Positions 1 to 10,370 of a DNA stretch of 64,000 nucleotides are shown piece after piece. A program made the translations under genes and the position numbers. The notes beneath the pieces were generated by a model that had not been told where the DNA came from, searched no databases, and saw nothing but the letters and a program-made list of their open reading frames with translations. Each line of letters starts with the position of its first letter. The stretch's first letter is position 1. This DNA is from JAGOFO01 sp964522105. Its GTDB lineage: Bacteria > Myxococcota_A > UBA9042 > DTJE01. The stretch lies in the NCBI GenBank assembly GCA_964522105.1, contig CAZFVA010000007.1, forward strand, positions 1 to 64,000, in the 5' to 3' direction.

Positions 1-192
1 GTGCAGGTCTGTTACCTGCTGGCCGACCAGTCGGTTGAGGAAAGGGAATTCGGCGCCCTTGAATCAGTCAGTGACAACTATCCCAAGTACGTCCTGTCAA
101 TGGACCGCATAATGGGCAGCGACCGGAACGGGATAAAGCGGGTGTACCTGCCGGATTTCCTGATGGAGAATAGCCCTGAGTTGCAACCATGA
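1..192 (+). CDS. AAA-family ATPase with DUF4143-type C-terminus, 3' end only
   Basis: The reading frame is open at base 1 and ends in TGA at 190-192, so this is the last 63 residues of a longer protein whose start lies outside the window. The text 'VCYLLAD...REFGALESVSDNYPKYVLSMD...GIKRVYLPDFLM' matches from memory the C-terminal part of the prokaryotic AAA ATPases that carry a DUF4143 domain. In that family the tail resembles a PD-(D/E)XK nuclease fold ('R-E-F-G-A-L', then 'Y-P-K-Y-V-L-S-M-D'). These proteins are common, mobile and of unclear role. No ATPase motif is visible because the N-terminal half is missing. Confidence 0.7.
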   Translation: MQVCYLLADQSVEEREFGALESVSDNYPKYVLSMDRIMGSDRNGIKRVYLPDFLMENSPELQP

Positions 193-393
193 AGGATTCG
201 TCATTTCAATTCAACGACAAGAGACGGCGACAAAACGGTGACAACAGCCCGCATCCCCAGTCCCGCCAAAGGTGGATTTCGTCCCCAAACGACCCATTTC
301 GACCCGGAACGGGAACAAGGTTTTAAAGATGCTTCGCTGTAATGCCAATCAACGCTATCATTCCAATCCTTTGTTGCGGAATCAGGTGAAACA

Positions 394-2004
394 ATGCAGC
401 TTTTCGGAATGACCAGATACTTCGCGCCTTGTGCGTTATTTCTGCTTGTCGCCTGTTCAGAGCAGAACATCGCATCTGACGCCGTCATCGATATTGATGA
501 GATCGCACAGAGCGACGACCTTCCGGGTTCACTCCCGTTCGAATTCGTCCGGCCGGAAGATGGTGAACCACTGTCCGAATCGGAGATCGACAGCTTCACC
601 GATGAGGTAATTTCCTTCTACCGTGATTCAAAGTACTTTGACTGGCTCCTGCGGATGAGCCATGGAATGCATGCCGACACCGGCATGCCGGACTATCTTC
701 TCTGGTGGACCGAAACGCATGCCAGCAAGAACGGCCCTCTTGTCACGATGATTCACGACTGGTCCGAGCAGCACGGCGGCCACAATATCATGAAGGGCAA
801 CTCGACGATCCTGTCATGGGCTGTCGGTGGATATCTGATGACAGCAAACCCCAGGCTGGGTCAACTTGTTGAAGGTTACTGCAAAGGTATCTCGCAGAGC
901 ATGCTTGGCATGGTCAAAGATGAAAACGACCCTGTCAAACACCTGATGGCCCGCAGTGTAATTACCAGCAATCATGAATATACGACCCATGATGGTTTCA
1001 AGAAGGGCGTGGACTATTCAAACTGGTTTTTCGCATATGACCGATGGAACTGCTCAAGGTTCATGTACACGGACAATCCCTGGTGGGGCGAGGTCTGGGT
1101 AACTAACACCAGGTCAAAGGACGGCATTGGCTATGTAATGATTGCGGCGGCAGGTATCGCTTATGTCGCTGCCAGGGCTCCAGACCCGTCGATCCGTGAC
1201 GCGTGTGCGCATACTCTTGATCTTCTTACAGACTTTTCACGCGATATCGCCGAAAACAATTTCAACATCCGAACAAAAGACGCCGAAGGCAACCCGTTCG
1301 TGCTTGACGAAACGACCATGTTCGACCCGGGCAAAGGTGCCGACATTGCCAGTTACTCATTCTGGGACTCGATATTTCCAGAAGCCGAATGTAACAACAT
1401 GCTGGCCACAAACCTGCTGGCTTACGGTGAGCCACACGGAATCGAATGCGCCGCCCTTGGGGGAAATCCCGACTATGAATGGTTTTCTATCCTGAACAAC
1501 TCGCCCAACGGCCACATCATGCGGTCCTTCCACATCGCAGCAATCAGGTGGGCTTTGATTCGGGGCTTCAATGACCTGGCTCTTTCCAGGCTTAAAGGGT
1601 TTGACGAGCGACTCAACCGCGACAAAAATCTTGATTTAGAAAAGGTCGGCGTGGGCAGGGAAGTCTGGGAACGGGATATGGCCCAGAACAGACTCCAGGC
1701 TGCGGCCAGCGGATACCCGGTAACAGGAACCGAAGCCAGGCAAATCCAGTCATTGTTCAAAATGGCGATCGATAATTATTCGGTTTATCCCAACTGGAAC
1801 CTGTGGGATGACGCGCTCGGCAACGGCGAACATTCCTGGCGTCCACCCTCGTCGTCTTCAGAAATCGAAGGTGATCCACAGTCCTGGATCGAAGTGGAAG
1901 CCATGGGACTTCTTCTTGATTACTGCTGGTCGCCATTCAGGAACACCGCAGGTCAGCCCATAGTTGACTGTGACAGACTAATCAGCGAAGTAACTGATTT
2001 GTAG
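394..2004 (+). CDS. lipoprotein of unknown function, about 536 residues
   Basis: The start ATG is preceded by AGGTGA five bases upstream. The N-terminus is a lipoprotein signal peptide with lipobox LLVAC (lipidated Cys21), followed by an acidic spacer (DAVIDIDEIAQSDD). The body is rich in Trp, Tyr, His and Asn, with stretches such as 'TSNHEYTTHDGF', 'DNPWWGEVW' and 'AYDRWNCSRFMYTDNPWW', and has alternating helix-like segments. That would fit an alpha/alpha-toroid fold as in some glycan lyases or six-hairpin glycosidases, but I see no diagnostic catalytic motif. It is monocistronic between the ATPase fragment and a convergent operon. Function unknown. Confidence 0.75.
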   Translation: MQLFGMTRYFAPCALFLLVACSEQNIASDAVIDIDEIAQSDDLPGSLPFEFVRPEDGEPLSESEIDSFTDEVISFYRDSKYFDWLLRMSHGMHADTGMPDYLLWWTETHASKNGPLVTMIHDWSEQHGGHNIMKGNSTILSWAVGGYLMTANPRLGQLVEGYCKGISQSMLGMVKDENDPVKHLMARSVITSNHEYTTHDGFKKGVDYSNWFFAYDRWNCSRFMYTDNPWWGEVWVTNTRSKDGIGYVMIAAAGIAYVAARAPDPSIRDACAHTLDLLTDFSRDIAENNFNIRTKDAEGNPFVLDETTMFDPGKGADIASYSFWDSIFPEAECNNMLATNLLAYGEPHGIECAALGGNPDYEWFSILNNSPNGHIMRSFHIAAIRWALIRGFNDLALSRLKGFDERLNRDKNLDLEKVGVGREVWERDMAQNRLQAAASGYPVTGTEARQIQSLFKMAIDNYSVYPNWNLWDDALGNGEHSWRPPSSSSEIEGDPQSWIEVEAMGLLLDYCWSPFRNTAGQPIVDCDRLISEVTDL

Positions 2005-2221
2005 TGACCAGAACCCCGTTCATCCCCGGCCTGTGGCTCCCTGGCCGCCAGCTACGCCATCAACCTCCTCCATTCTGGGTATTAACCCGCTGCAAGAGTG
2101 TCAACCTTGTTTTGGGGGGGGCAAGACACTTAACTTCCGGTTTAATATCCAGGCCTCAGGGCAGCTAACCAGTAAATTAAATAAAATTAGATGGTTTCGC
2201 AGAAAGAACACCTGACAACTA

Positions 2222-2557
2222 TTACTTTGCATACCGGCATTTTTTATTAATGCATACTGGCAGGTCGGTTCTGCACTTATACATCATGCTGTAGCAGTCG
2301 AAGGTGATTGGCGCTGCCTTAATTTCATCCAGAATCCGTTGCCTTTCGTTCTTGTTCACGAAAAGGCCACATCCAAACGGGCACACAGGTCCAAGGGGCA
2401 GGCAGTCAGAATCAATCGCGCAGTAGTTTGCGCGGTCAATGTCACGCCGCAGAGCTTCGATTACCGAGGTTCCTTTCGACTGTCTATAAAGACCAAACAG
2501 GACGAATGCAAGGACCATGACAAACGCAGCTATTACTGCAATATGCCATTTTTTCAT
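2222..2557 (-). CDS. small membrane-anchored Cys-rich protein, copy A
   Basis: The product has 111 residues: one N-terminal transmembrane helix (about residues 5-23), then a soluble domain with eight cysteines in the pattern C..DSDC....VCPFGCG..., then C..MMYKC.....VC..KKC. I do not recognise the family; the cysteine spacing suggests a disulfide-stabilised periplasmic or surface domain. The ATG shares one base with the malG stop (TGATG), so it looks translationally coupled to the maltose transporter genes. A near-twin lies at 19215-19550, and by hand alignment about 90 of 111 residues are identical. A longer reading frame upstream (to 2671) exists, but it would overlap malG and lose the membrane helix from the N-terminus. 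Confidence 0.75.
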   Translation of the reverse strand: MKKWHIAVIAAFVMVLAFVLFGLYRQSKGTSVIEALRRDIDRANYCAIDSDCLPLGPVCPFGCGLFVNKNERQRILDEIKAAPITFDCYSMMYKCRTDLPVCINKKCRYAK

Positions 2558-3408
2558 CACCCCTTGACTCCGCCGGCGGTCAAGCCGCCGATCAGGTGAC
2601 GTTGCAGCGCAAAGAACAGGGCCATGACCGGCGTACTGACCAGGATCGCGCCCGCGGCGAAGTGGCCCCACTCCGTCGAGTAGTCCCCGACGTAGCGTTG
2701 CAGCGCGACCGGCAATGTGAAGGCCGTCTCGTCGGACAGGAAGGTCGCGGCCAGGATGAACTCATTCCAGGCGGTCATGAACGAAAACAGCGCGGTCACG
2801 ACAATCGCGGGGCGGGCCAGCGGCAGCACAATCCGGAAGAACAGCGTCCAGCGACCGGCCCCGTCCATGACGGCGGCTTCCTCGAGATCCTTCGGAATCG
2901 TGTCGAAGTAACCCTTCATCATCCAGACGCAGAAAGGGATCGCGGTCGTGGCATAGACCAGCGTCAGGCCGGCCATGCTGTCAAGCAGGTTCATCGCGTC
3001 CAGCAACAGGTACAACGGGATCGCCATCACAACGCCTGGAAACATCTGGGTGACCAGAAAGAGCGTCATGCCGATTCGACGCCCCGGGAACACGAACCGC
3101 GAAAACGCATAGGCGGCGGTCGTGGCCAGCACCAGGCTCAGCAGCGTGGTCACGCCGGCGACAACGACCGAGTTAAACAGCCAGTGCCCGAACAGCCAGC
3201 GGCCTGCCATGTCGGAGGCGGTCACCAGGTCGTGGAAATTGGCCAGGCTGAAAGTGGTCGGGAACGGGCTGGCCGACAGATCAAACGCCTGGGACGGCGT
3301 CAGGGCCATTTTGACGACCCAGAGGACCGGGTACAGCGTCACGGCGCACGCCACGACCAGCGCCAGGTTCCAGCCGATTGCGGCCAGCCAGGACGGGCGA
3401 CGGTTCAT
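2557..3408 (-). CDS. malG: maltose/maltodextrin ABC transporter permease MalG
   Basis: The product has 283 residues with six predicted inner-membrane helices. The binding-protein-dependent permease EAA loop is clear ('DLEEAAVMDGAGRWTLFFRIVLPLARPAI'), which docks on MalK. It is the second permease subunit of a maltodextrin importer. The start ATG overlaps the malF stop as ATGA (3405-3408) and has an excellent Shine-Dalgarno AAGGAGG just upstream. The length and C-terminus are normal for the family. It is the second-last gene of the starch operon. Confidence 0.93.
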   Translation of the reverse strand: MNRRPSWLAAIGWNLALVVACAVTLYPVLWVVKMALTPSQAFDLSASPFPTTFSLANFHDLVTASDMAGRWLFGHWLFNSVVVAGVTTLLSLVLATTAAYAFSRFVFPGRRIGMTLFLVTQMFPGVVMAIPLYLLLDAMNLLDSMAGLTLVYATTAIPFCVWMMKGYFDTIPKDLEEAAVMDGAGRWTLFFRIVLPLARPAIVVTALFSFMTAWNEFILAATFLSDETAFTLPVALQRYVGDYSTEWGHFAAGAILVSTPVMALFFALQRHLIGGLTAGGVKG

Positions 3409-3962
3409 GATGTCCTCCTTTGCAGGCGGCCGGCCGCGATGCTCCAGGCAAGCAGGAACAGGAAGATCAACGTCGCATAGGCGGCGGCGTAACCGTACTG
3501 CTCCTGTCGCGAGAACGCCCAGCGGTAGGCTTCCGAGATCAGTATCTCGGTCGAACCGCCGGGCTCGCCGCCGCTGACCAGGAAGATAATGTTAAACATA
3601 TTGAACGTCCACACGCCACCCAGCACGACGGCCGGCAGCAGCGCAGGCTTCAGAAGGGGCAACGTAATGGAAAAGAAGCGCTGGACCGCCGTGGCACCAT
3701 CCATCTCGGCAGCCTCCTCGAGTTCGCCCGGGATCGACTGCAGAGCGCCCAACGTGACGACCATCATGAATGGGAAACCCAGCCAGGTATTGGTCGCGAC
3801 GTTGGCGGCAAACGACGTCCAGAAATGGCTGAACCACGAGACAGGTTCCAGACCGAGCCAGACAAGCAGGCCGTTGACAGCGCCGAACTGCTTGTGAAAC
3901 ATGCCCTTCCAGATCAGGGCCGTGATGTAGTTGGGCACGGCCCACGGGACGATCAGCAGCAC
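3405..3962 (-). CDS. malF: maltose/maltodextrin ABC transporter permease MalF, C-terminal part
   Basis: There are 185 residues downstream of the assembly gap, beginning 'VLLIVPWAVPNYITALIWKGMF', which corresponds to about transmembrane helix 2 of small MalF proteins. The EAA loop is present ('GELEEAAEMDGATAVQRFF...LPLLKPAL'). The N-terminal roughly 90-100 residues fall in the gap. It overlaps malG by four bases. The sequence before the gap (malE) is in the same frame as this part if the gap really is 100 bases, so a natural MalE-MalF fusion is possible but unproven. Confidence 0.9.
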   Translation of the reverse strand: MLLIVPWAVPNYITALIWKGMFHKQFGAVNGLLVWLGLEPVSWFSHFWTSFAANVATNTWLGFPFMMVVTLGALQSIPGELEEAAEMDGATAVQRFFSITLPLLKPALLPAVVLGGVWTFNMFNIIFLVSGGEPGGSTEILISEAYRWAFSRQEQYGYAAAYATLIFLFLLAWSIAAGRLQRRTS

Positions 3963-4062
3963 NNNNNNNNNNNNNNNNNNNNNNNNNNNNNNNNNNNNNN
4001 NNNNNNNNNNNNNNNNNNNNNNNNNNNNNNNNNNNNNNNNNNNNNNNNNNNNNNNNNNNNNN
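3963..4062. other. assembly gap (100 N) between malE and malF
   Basis: The run is exactly 100 Ns, the same length as the four other gaps, so it is a placeholder. The flanks share no long identity, so sequence really is missing. Judging from the family lengths, roughly 25 residues of MalE and 90-100 of MalF are absent, about 350-400 bases. Confidence 0.95.
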
Positions 4063-5194
4063 GCACCGCGCAGCACGGCGCGCAGGGCCTGGGAAGCAGG
4101 CTCCCAGACGGCACGCATGACCGGGACGTTAGGCATCGGGACGGAAGTCGCCGCAGCATCCCGAAATTGCGATACTGTCGGATCGACGACTATGTCCGGG
4201 GAATCGTAAGCGGATAACAGCGCGACGACCTGCCGGGCATCGCCAAGGCGGACCACGGCGCCCTCGACGGCAAGAAAACGTGCCAGTGAACGGGCCGCAT
4301 CCGGCTGAAGCGATCTCGCCGACACCATGGCGGCATCAACGGTCAAAAACGGCGTCGCAGCACGGCCGGTTGACGACACACGGGGCAACGGATGGACCGA
4401 GTACTTAACGCCTGGAGCCAGTTCACCAAGAAACCACGGGCCGTTAACGACCATCGCGACGCGTCCCTCGTTGAACAACTGCGTGACCAGGGCAGAGGTC
4501 GGTTCCTGGGGCAGGAAGCCGTCGCGAGTCAGGTCGCGGACAAAGGCGATGGACGCGGCGTTCTCGGGACGGTCCAGATGCGGTTTGCCATCTTTGTCCA
4601 GAATGCCGCCGCCGAAGCCGAACAGCCACGGAACATGATGATAGAAGCTGCCAGCCTCCCAGGCGATGCAGAAGTTGCCGGGACGGCCGGGGGTCATCGC
4701 GCGGCAGGTGGCCAGCAGCGCGTCGGTGTCAGCCGGGACAGGGCCTTTCAGCACATCGTCGCGGACGAACAACGCCAACGACTTAAACGCCAGCGGGTAA
4801 GCGAAGGGGTGCCCCTTCCAGGTCACCGCCTCGACCGTAGCGGGGAAAAATCCGGGCCAGGCGGGGTCTTCCCCGGGCAGTTGTGCGATCAGGCCGCTTT
4901 GCACCCAGTCGCCTAAACGCTCGTGGGCAGCTATGAACACATCGGGGCCGTTGCCGCGTGGAATTGCGGACGTCAACTTGTTGGCGAAGGCCTCGTATGG
5001 CAATGCCAGCAACTCGACGGACCACTCAGAATGAGCTCGCCCGAACTCGGCCACCACCCGTTCCAGCGCGTCGCGTTCGGCACCCCGGTACGAGTGCCAC
5101 AGGCGCAGCGGCTTCGAAACAGTGACGGCCGCTTCCCCTGCCACGGGCATGGCCAGCAGCACGGCCAGGACCAGCGCCATCGGTATCCATCGGC

Positions 5195-5198
<4 letters not shown>
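4063..5198 (-). CDS. malE: maltose/maltodextrin-binding protein MalE, 3' end lost in gap
   Basis: About 378 residues are present. A signal peptide (MALVLAVLLAMPVAGEA) is followed by a family 1 extracellular solute-binding protein: 'LRLWHSYRGAERDALERVVAEF', 'NGPDVFIAAHERLGDW', 'GRVAMVVNGPWFLGEL' and, near the end, 'VPMPNVPVMRAVWEP', which matches the MalE C-terminal lobe. Only the last 20-30 residues should be missing. The start codon is GTG and overlaps the malK stop as GTGA (5195-5198). It binds maltodextrins in the periplasm and delivers them to MalFG. Unusually, malK precedes malE in transcription order here. Confidence 0.9.
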
Positions 5199-6283
<1,085 letters not shown>

Positions 6284-6307
6284 CTCGCAACCCCCGTCCC
6301 GCCCGCT

Positions 6308-8272
6308 TCAGCGGACGGCGAACACCTTGGCCGTACGCGGCCCGAGCGTCAGACGCACCGTACCGTCCTGTCCAACCGTCACGTCGTCGGCCGGATCAGG
6401 CTCGTCAAGCAAATTAACCAGTTTCGTTCCGCTGGCGAACGACGTGACCATGTCGCCACCGCCCGCCTGATCCGCGCTGGTCTGCGCGTTATTCGTCGCG
6501 GACAGGTTCAACACCACCAGCATGGTCTGCGCCGGTGCGCCGCCGGTCGCCGGGACCGTCCGCTCGTACGCCAGGATGCCCGCGTCCTGCGCGTCCCCGG
6601 TGTTCGACGACGACCATACAACCTTCATGTCGCCCCGTCGAAGCGGTTCGTGGTCGTGGCGCAGGTGATTCAATTGACTGATCCACTTAAACGTCCCGCC
6701 GTCTGTCGCGTATCCACTGTCCCAGAGATCCTCGCGATTCGCGGGGTCGTTGCCGCCTTCGAAACCCTGCTCGGTGCCATAGTAAATACAGGGAATCCCG
6801 TCCATCGTCAGCAGCAGCGCCAGCGCCACATTCAGCGTGGCCGGGTCCTCCCACTCGTACATGAACCGGGGCAGATCGTGGTTGTCTAAAAAGTTGACCG
6901 TCAGGCGCCACGGTGGCACCCCGGTGCCGTCCGCCGCCGTCACGCCGCCGTTTTGTGGCGTCGTGCCATAGTTTTTTACCTGCGTATCGTCACCCGGGAT
7001 CGGGATTCGCGCTGCCCACAGTTCCTCAAGACGCCGCGTCGGCGCACCGTTCTTGACCACGTCGTCTATCACGAACTTCTGGGAAAAATAGAACACCGAG
7101 TCCAGCATCCCCGGCGCCGTAAAACTGCCGATCAGCTTGTCGTTTCCATCGAACGCCTCGCCAAACATCAGGAAGTTACGCTTGCCGGCCGTCGCCGCGC
7201 GCTGCCGGATGCCCGGACAGAATTCCGACCAGAACTCATGTTCGACGTGCTTGATTGTGTCGATGCGGAACCCGTCAAAACCGACCCTTTCGATCCACGC
7301 GGCATAAACGTCGATCATTGCATCGCGGACCTCGGGAAGTTCGGTCCGAACGTCCTTCAGGCCGCCCGGGAAGTCGCCCAGCACTTCCTGCATGCGCACG
7401 TAGTCCCAGCAGTCCGCGAACGAACCCCACCATTCCGTGGAATCCCGCTGTTCGGCGGTGATGCGTCCCGCGTCGAAGCAGGCGGCCTTCTCGCGGCCCC
7501 AAACCGTGACGCGTCCCATCCGGTTGTACCAGTCAGGATTCGCGAACTCGGGTGGCCACGGCGGAACGCGATTGATCTCGGGCTGCCAGACCCAGTTAAT
7601 CGGCGCCGGTCCCGAGTACCCGAGCGACGTAAACGCCTGTATGCCGTCTTCATTGAAATCAGGGTCCCATTCGGTCGTCCGCGTAACAGGCGAACTGGTG
7701 CCCGAGCCCATCACATTTTCGTCGGGCTGGCCGTTGCGATTGATGTCGTAATAAAAGAGCTGCCCCACGTGGTTGGTCACGATGTCCAGGATGACCTTCA
7801 TCTTGCGCTCATGGGCCTTTTCAATCAGTTCGCGCAGCTTCGCCATGTCGCCGAAGTGCGGGTTGGGCTGGGTAAAATCCTGTGTCCAGTAGCCGTGGTA
7901 GCCGGCGACACCTGCGTCCTCTTCAACGTTCTTGACGACCGGCGAGATCCACAGGGCCGTCACACCCAGTTCTTCCAGGTAATCCAGCCGGTCGATCAAC
8001 CCCTGCCAGTCGCCGCCGTGATACGCCGCCGGCGAATGGGGCACCACGTTATAGTCGTTGTTCCGGTCGCCGTTCGCGAAGCGGTCCACCAGCACCTGGT
8101 ACACGATTTCATCACGCCAGTCCGCAACCACCGTTTCCAGGCCGGGGACCTGTTCGGCCCGCGAGGCGTCGAAACAGCCAGCCCATGCCGCCGTCACCGC
8201 CAGGATTGCGAATATCCGCAAGGCTCGGCTGGCACCGTGTCCCGGTCGCAGCCACTTAGTCGTCGAGTTCAT
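6308..8272 (-). CDS. GH13 alpha-amylase-family lipoprotein (third of the operon)
   Basis: The chosen ATG gives 654 residues. It has GGAGG about 8 bases upstream and puts a lipobox (AAWAGC) at a normal position. A GTG twelve codons further upstream overlaps the porin stop but gives an over-long n-region. The catalytic (beta/alpha)8 barrel starts at 'WRDEIVYQVLVDRFANGD'. The triad is intact: nucleophile Asp in GFRIDTIKH, acid Glu in MFGEAFD, and the third Asp in LDNHDLPR. The conserved 'DIVTNHVG' is also present. There are no EGF modules, unlike the other large hydrolases of the operon. It is predicted to hydrolyse alpha-1,4 glucans at the outer membrane, either surface or periplasmic. It lies between porin and transporter genes, so it may trim imported dextrins. 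Confidence 0.9.
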   Translation of the reverse strand: MNSTTKWLRPGHGASRALRIFAILAVTAAWAGCFDASRAEQVPGLETVVADWRDEIVYQVLVDRFANGDRNNDYNVVPHSPAAYHGGDWQGLIDRLDYLEELGVTALWISPVVKNVEEDAGVAGYHGYWTQDFTQPNPHFGDMAKLRELIEKAHERKMKVILDIVTNHVGQLFYYDINRNGQPDENVMGSGTSSPVTRTTEWDPDFNEDGIQAFTSLGYSGPAPINWVWQPEINRVPPWPPEFANPDWYNRMGRVTVWGREKAACFDAGRITAEQRDSTEWWGSFADCWDYVRMQEVLGDFPGGLKDVRTELPEVRDAMIDVYAAWIERVGFDGFRIDTIKHVEHEFWSEFCPGIRQRAATAGKRNFLMFGEAFDGNDKLIGSFTAPGMLDSVFYFSQKFVIDDVVKNGAPTRRLEELWAARIPIPGDDTQVKNYGTTPQNGGVTAADGTGVPPWRLTVNFLDNHDLPRFMYEWEDPATLNVALALLLTMDGIPCIYYGTEQGFEGGNDPANREDLWDSGYATDGGTFKWISQLNHLRHDHEPLRRGDMKVVWSSSNTGDAQDAGILAYERTVPATGGAPAQTMLVVLNLSATNNAQTSADQAGGGDMVTSFASGTKLVNLLDEPDPADDVTVGQDGTVRLTLGPRTAKVFAVR

Positions 8273-8304
8273 AAAAAAAACCTCCGGTCCACCCATGCCG
8301 TTCG

Positions 8305-9822
8305 TCACGGGTAACTGGAACTGTTAAGCCACCACTCGACCTGGACACCCAGGTAGTGCTGCCATTCCTTGCCCCGCCGTTCATCGAACTGCGGTAACAG
8401 GGAGCGTGCGTCGTCATTGGACCAACTGGCGGTGTACACCAGTCGAATCTGCGGCCTTCGGTACATGCCGCGCTCCAGGTTCAGCGACGGCATCAGCGAC
8501 ATCTGAACGACGTGCGGCTGCATCACCTTGTCTTCCACTGGATCCAGCCCGCGCGGGGCCTTCCATTGATGGCTCAGTTCGGCGCCAACATGGAAGTGCG
8601 TCGACGCGAACCACGTCGCGCGGATATCCTCGATGCCTTCCCAGTAGTCGTCCAGGTCATAGCGGTTGGAGTCCGCATCGACAAACAGGCGCCCGTACAC
8701 CGCGGACATCACGCCGAAGTGCTGGTTCTCCCAGTTTGACGAGGCGGCCAGCACGAGCTCCTTTGCGCCAGTCGCAGTGCGATCCAGGGCGACACCCCAC
8801 GGCACACCGAATTCACCGTAAGCTGCCAGGCCCCAGGCGTAGCGGGCGAAAATGTTAACGTGGGAATCCTGCCCGAAGCCCCAGAACCCGACCTGGGCGC
8901 CGATCACGCCCCCGGTGTCAGCCGGCAGTTCGGACACCAGTTCCGGGTCCGGCGCGATACCAAACTCTTTAAAATACTCAAGGAATTCGTCGTCGTAGCG
9001 CAGTTTGCCGCGTGGAAGCCAGTGAAATTCACCGTACAGCGAGACCTTCATCGACAGCTTCGGAGTCAGGTTACGCCCGAGCCAGCTTACCTTGGCCGAC
9101 GCGATCATCCGCTGACGCTCCATCAGCGTGATGGTGTCCGATCCATAAGTCGAAGGGACGTCGAAGCGGCGCAGTTGGAATTCGTCATTCAGGCGGTTGA
9201 CGCCGACGTGCGCCCGAACCTGCCAGGACCGATGGTCCCAGGATAAACCGCCGCCCAGCGTGTTCAATGCATCCAGCGGCCACCAGTCCAGAAGGTAGAT
9301 GTCGTCGCCACGGTACATGCGGGATCCGACCCAGACCTTAAGGTCCGTCTTAAAGAATCCGGACGCCTCGACGTACAGGTTGCGCAGCGCGATTGCCTGC
9401 GTTGCTTCGCCGGTGAAGTGAAAAAATCCATCGAAGAATGCTGTCGTCATCAACACCCGCATCGCGAACCCGTCAGCGGTCTTGATGCCGTACCCAAAGT
9501 CGAGTTCGGCATACGAGCCTTCCATCAACCGGGCACCGTGCGTAACGATGTTCGTCGTCTTGCCTGTCGCGCCCGTAAAGTCACTTGAGATCCCGACACG
9601 CCCGTAGGTGCCGAACGTGAAGCCGGTTGATGTAAGCACCGGCAGGGTGCGGCGCACCGGCTCCGCAGGCACTGTTTCAACGGCCGCGTCCTTACCGGGC
9701 TGCGCAGGCACAGTTTCAACGGCCACGTCCCCGGAGGGCTCCTCGGCCAGGGCCACCGGCATCGCAATCAAAACTACCGCCAGCGTCGCCGTCGCGGCAA
9801 ACCATCGGTTCGGTACGCTCAT
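8305..9822 (-). CDS. LamB/maltoporin-like outer-membrane porin
   Basis: The product has 505 residues. A classical Sec signal peptide ends around ALA-EE (residue 26), followed by a short PVRRTL-type linker with a repeated 'AVETVPA' and then a beta-barrel. Family-like features are 'FGTYGRVGISSDF' near the start of the barrel, 'LRNLYVEASGF', 'KVWVGSRMYRGDDIYLLDWWPLD' (compare the LamB 'WAGKRFY.R.D.H..D' segment), alternating aromatic strands, and a C-terminal strand ending 'VQVEWWLNSSSYP'. The start ATG overlaps the stop of the EGF lipoprotein gene (ATGA, 9819-9822) and has GGAGGA upstream. It should pass maltodextrins released by the surface amylases to the periplasmic MalE. Confidence 0.85.
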   Translation of the reverse strand: MSVPNRWFAATATLAVVLIAMPVALAEEPSGDVAVETVPAQPGKDAAVETVPAEPVRRTLPVLTSTGFTFGTYGRVGISSDFTGATGKTTNIVTHGARLMEGSYAELDFGYGIKTADGFAMRVLMTTAFFDGFFHFTGEATQAIALRNLYVEASGFFKTDLKVWVGSRMYRGDDIYLLDWWPLDALNTLGGGLSWDHRSWQVRAHVGVNRLNDEFQLRRFDVPSTYGSDTITLMERQRMIASAKVSWLGRNLTPKLSMKVSLYGEFHWLPRGKLRYDDEFLEYFKEFGIAPDPELVSELPADTGGVIGAQVGFWGFGQDSHVNIFARYAWGLAAYGEFGVPWGVALDRTATGAKELVLAASSNWENQHFGVMSAVYGRLFVDADSNRYDLDDYWEGIEDIRATWFASTHFHVGAELSHQWKAPRGLDPVEDKVMQPHVVQMSLMPSLNLERGMYRRPQIRLVYTASWSNDDARSLLPQFDERRGKEWQHYLGVQVEWWLNSSSYP

Positions 9823-10370
9823 TCTTCCTCCTCGACGCAGCGCAGGTCCTTCGCCATAAACCCTTCGGCGCAGACGTCGCAGTGGTCGCCGGTGTAGCCG
9901 GTGTTGCAGTCACAGAAAGGCTGTGTGTTCACGATGCGGCAGGTTCCGAAGGCGCAGGGGAATCCATCGCAGGCGTCCATCCGCACGCAGCGCAGCCCCC
10001 GGGCGACCCAGCCCTCGGCGCACTCGCCGCAGATGCGACCGGCGTAGCCTTCCAGGCAGACGCAGGTTCCCACATTAGAAATGACCTCGCAGGAACCGAA
10101 GATGCACGGGTCCTGCGTGCAGTCCAGAGCGCCATCAGGCACGCAGTCCGGGCCGTATCCATAACCGTAGCCGCCGCAGCCGGTTCCCCCGTTTCCAGGA
10201 TCCCACTCGACAATGTCAGTTCCGGTCCCGGAATCGTCAGACGCCAATGTATCAACGTCTTCGATGCCGCCGTCCCCGCAGCCGGCCATGGCCACCGTCA
10301 AACCTGCCAGCAGGCAGGCCAGGACCGCAGTCCGTATTCTCAAAAAAGCTGACCCGAACCGCATGTTCAT
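9819..10370 (-). CDS. small EGF-like-domain lipoprotein
   Basis: The product has 183 residues, with lipobox VAMAGC (Cys31), then an Asp-rich spacer and a Gly-Tyr patch (GGYGYGYG). Two EGF-like modules follow, each ending in the laminin-type 'C..CAEG' extension ('GRICGECAEGWVARGLRC', 'GDHCDVCAEGFMAKDLRC'). There is no catalytic domain. It overlaps the upstream amylase stop by 4 bases (ATGA) and the downstream porin start by 4. The start has GGAGG 7 bases upstream. Its position directly before the porin suggests an outer-membrane scaffold or porin partner sharing its modules with the EGF-bearing amylases. That role is an inference. Confidence 0.85.
   Translation of the reverse strand: MNMRFGSAFLRIRTAVLACLLAGLTVAMAGCGDGGIEDVDTLASDDSGTGTDIVEWDPGNGGTGCGGYGYGYGPDCVPDGALDCTQDPCIFGSCEVISNVGTCVCLEGYAGRICGECAEGWVARGLRCVRMDACDGFPCAFGTCRIVNTQPFCDCNTGYTGDHCDVCAEGFMAKDLRCVEEEE

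Noticed and set aside
2596..3480. Long open frame (294 codons) on the plus strand opposite malG and malF
   Set aside because: Its translation is rich in Arg, Gln, Gly and His with no domain. It is the typical GC-rich mirror of real permease genes on the other strand.
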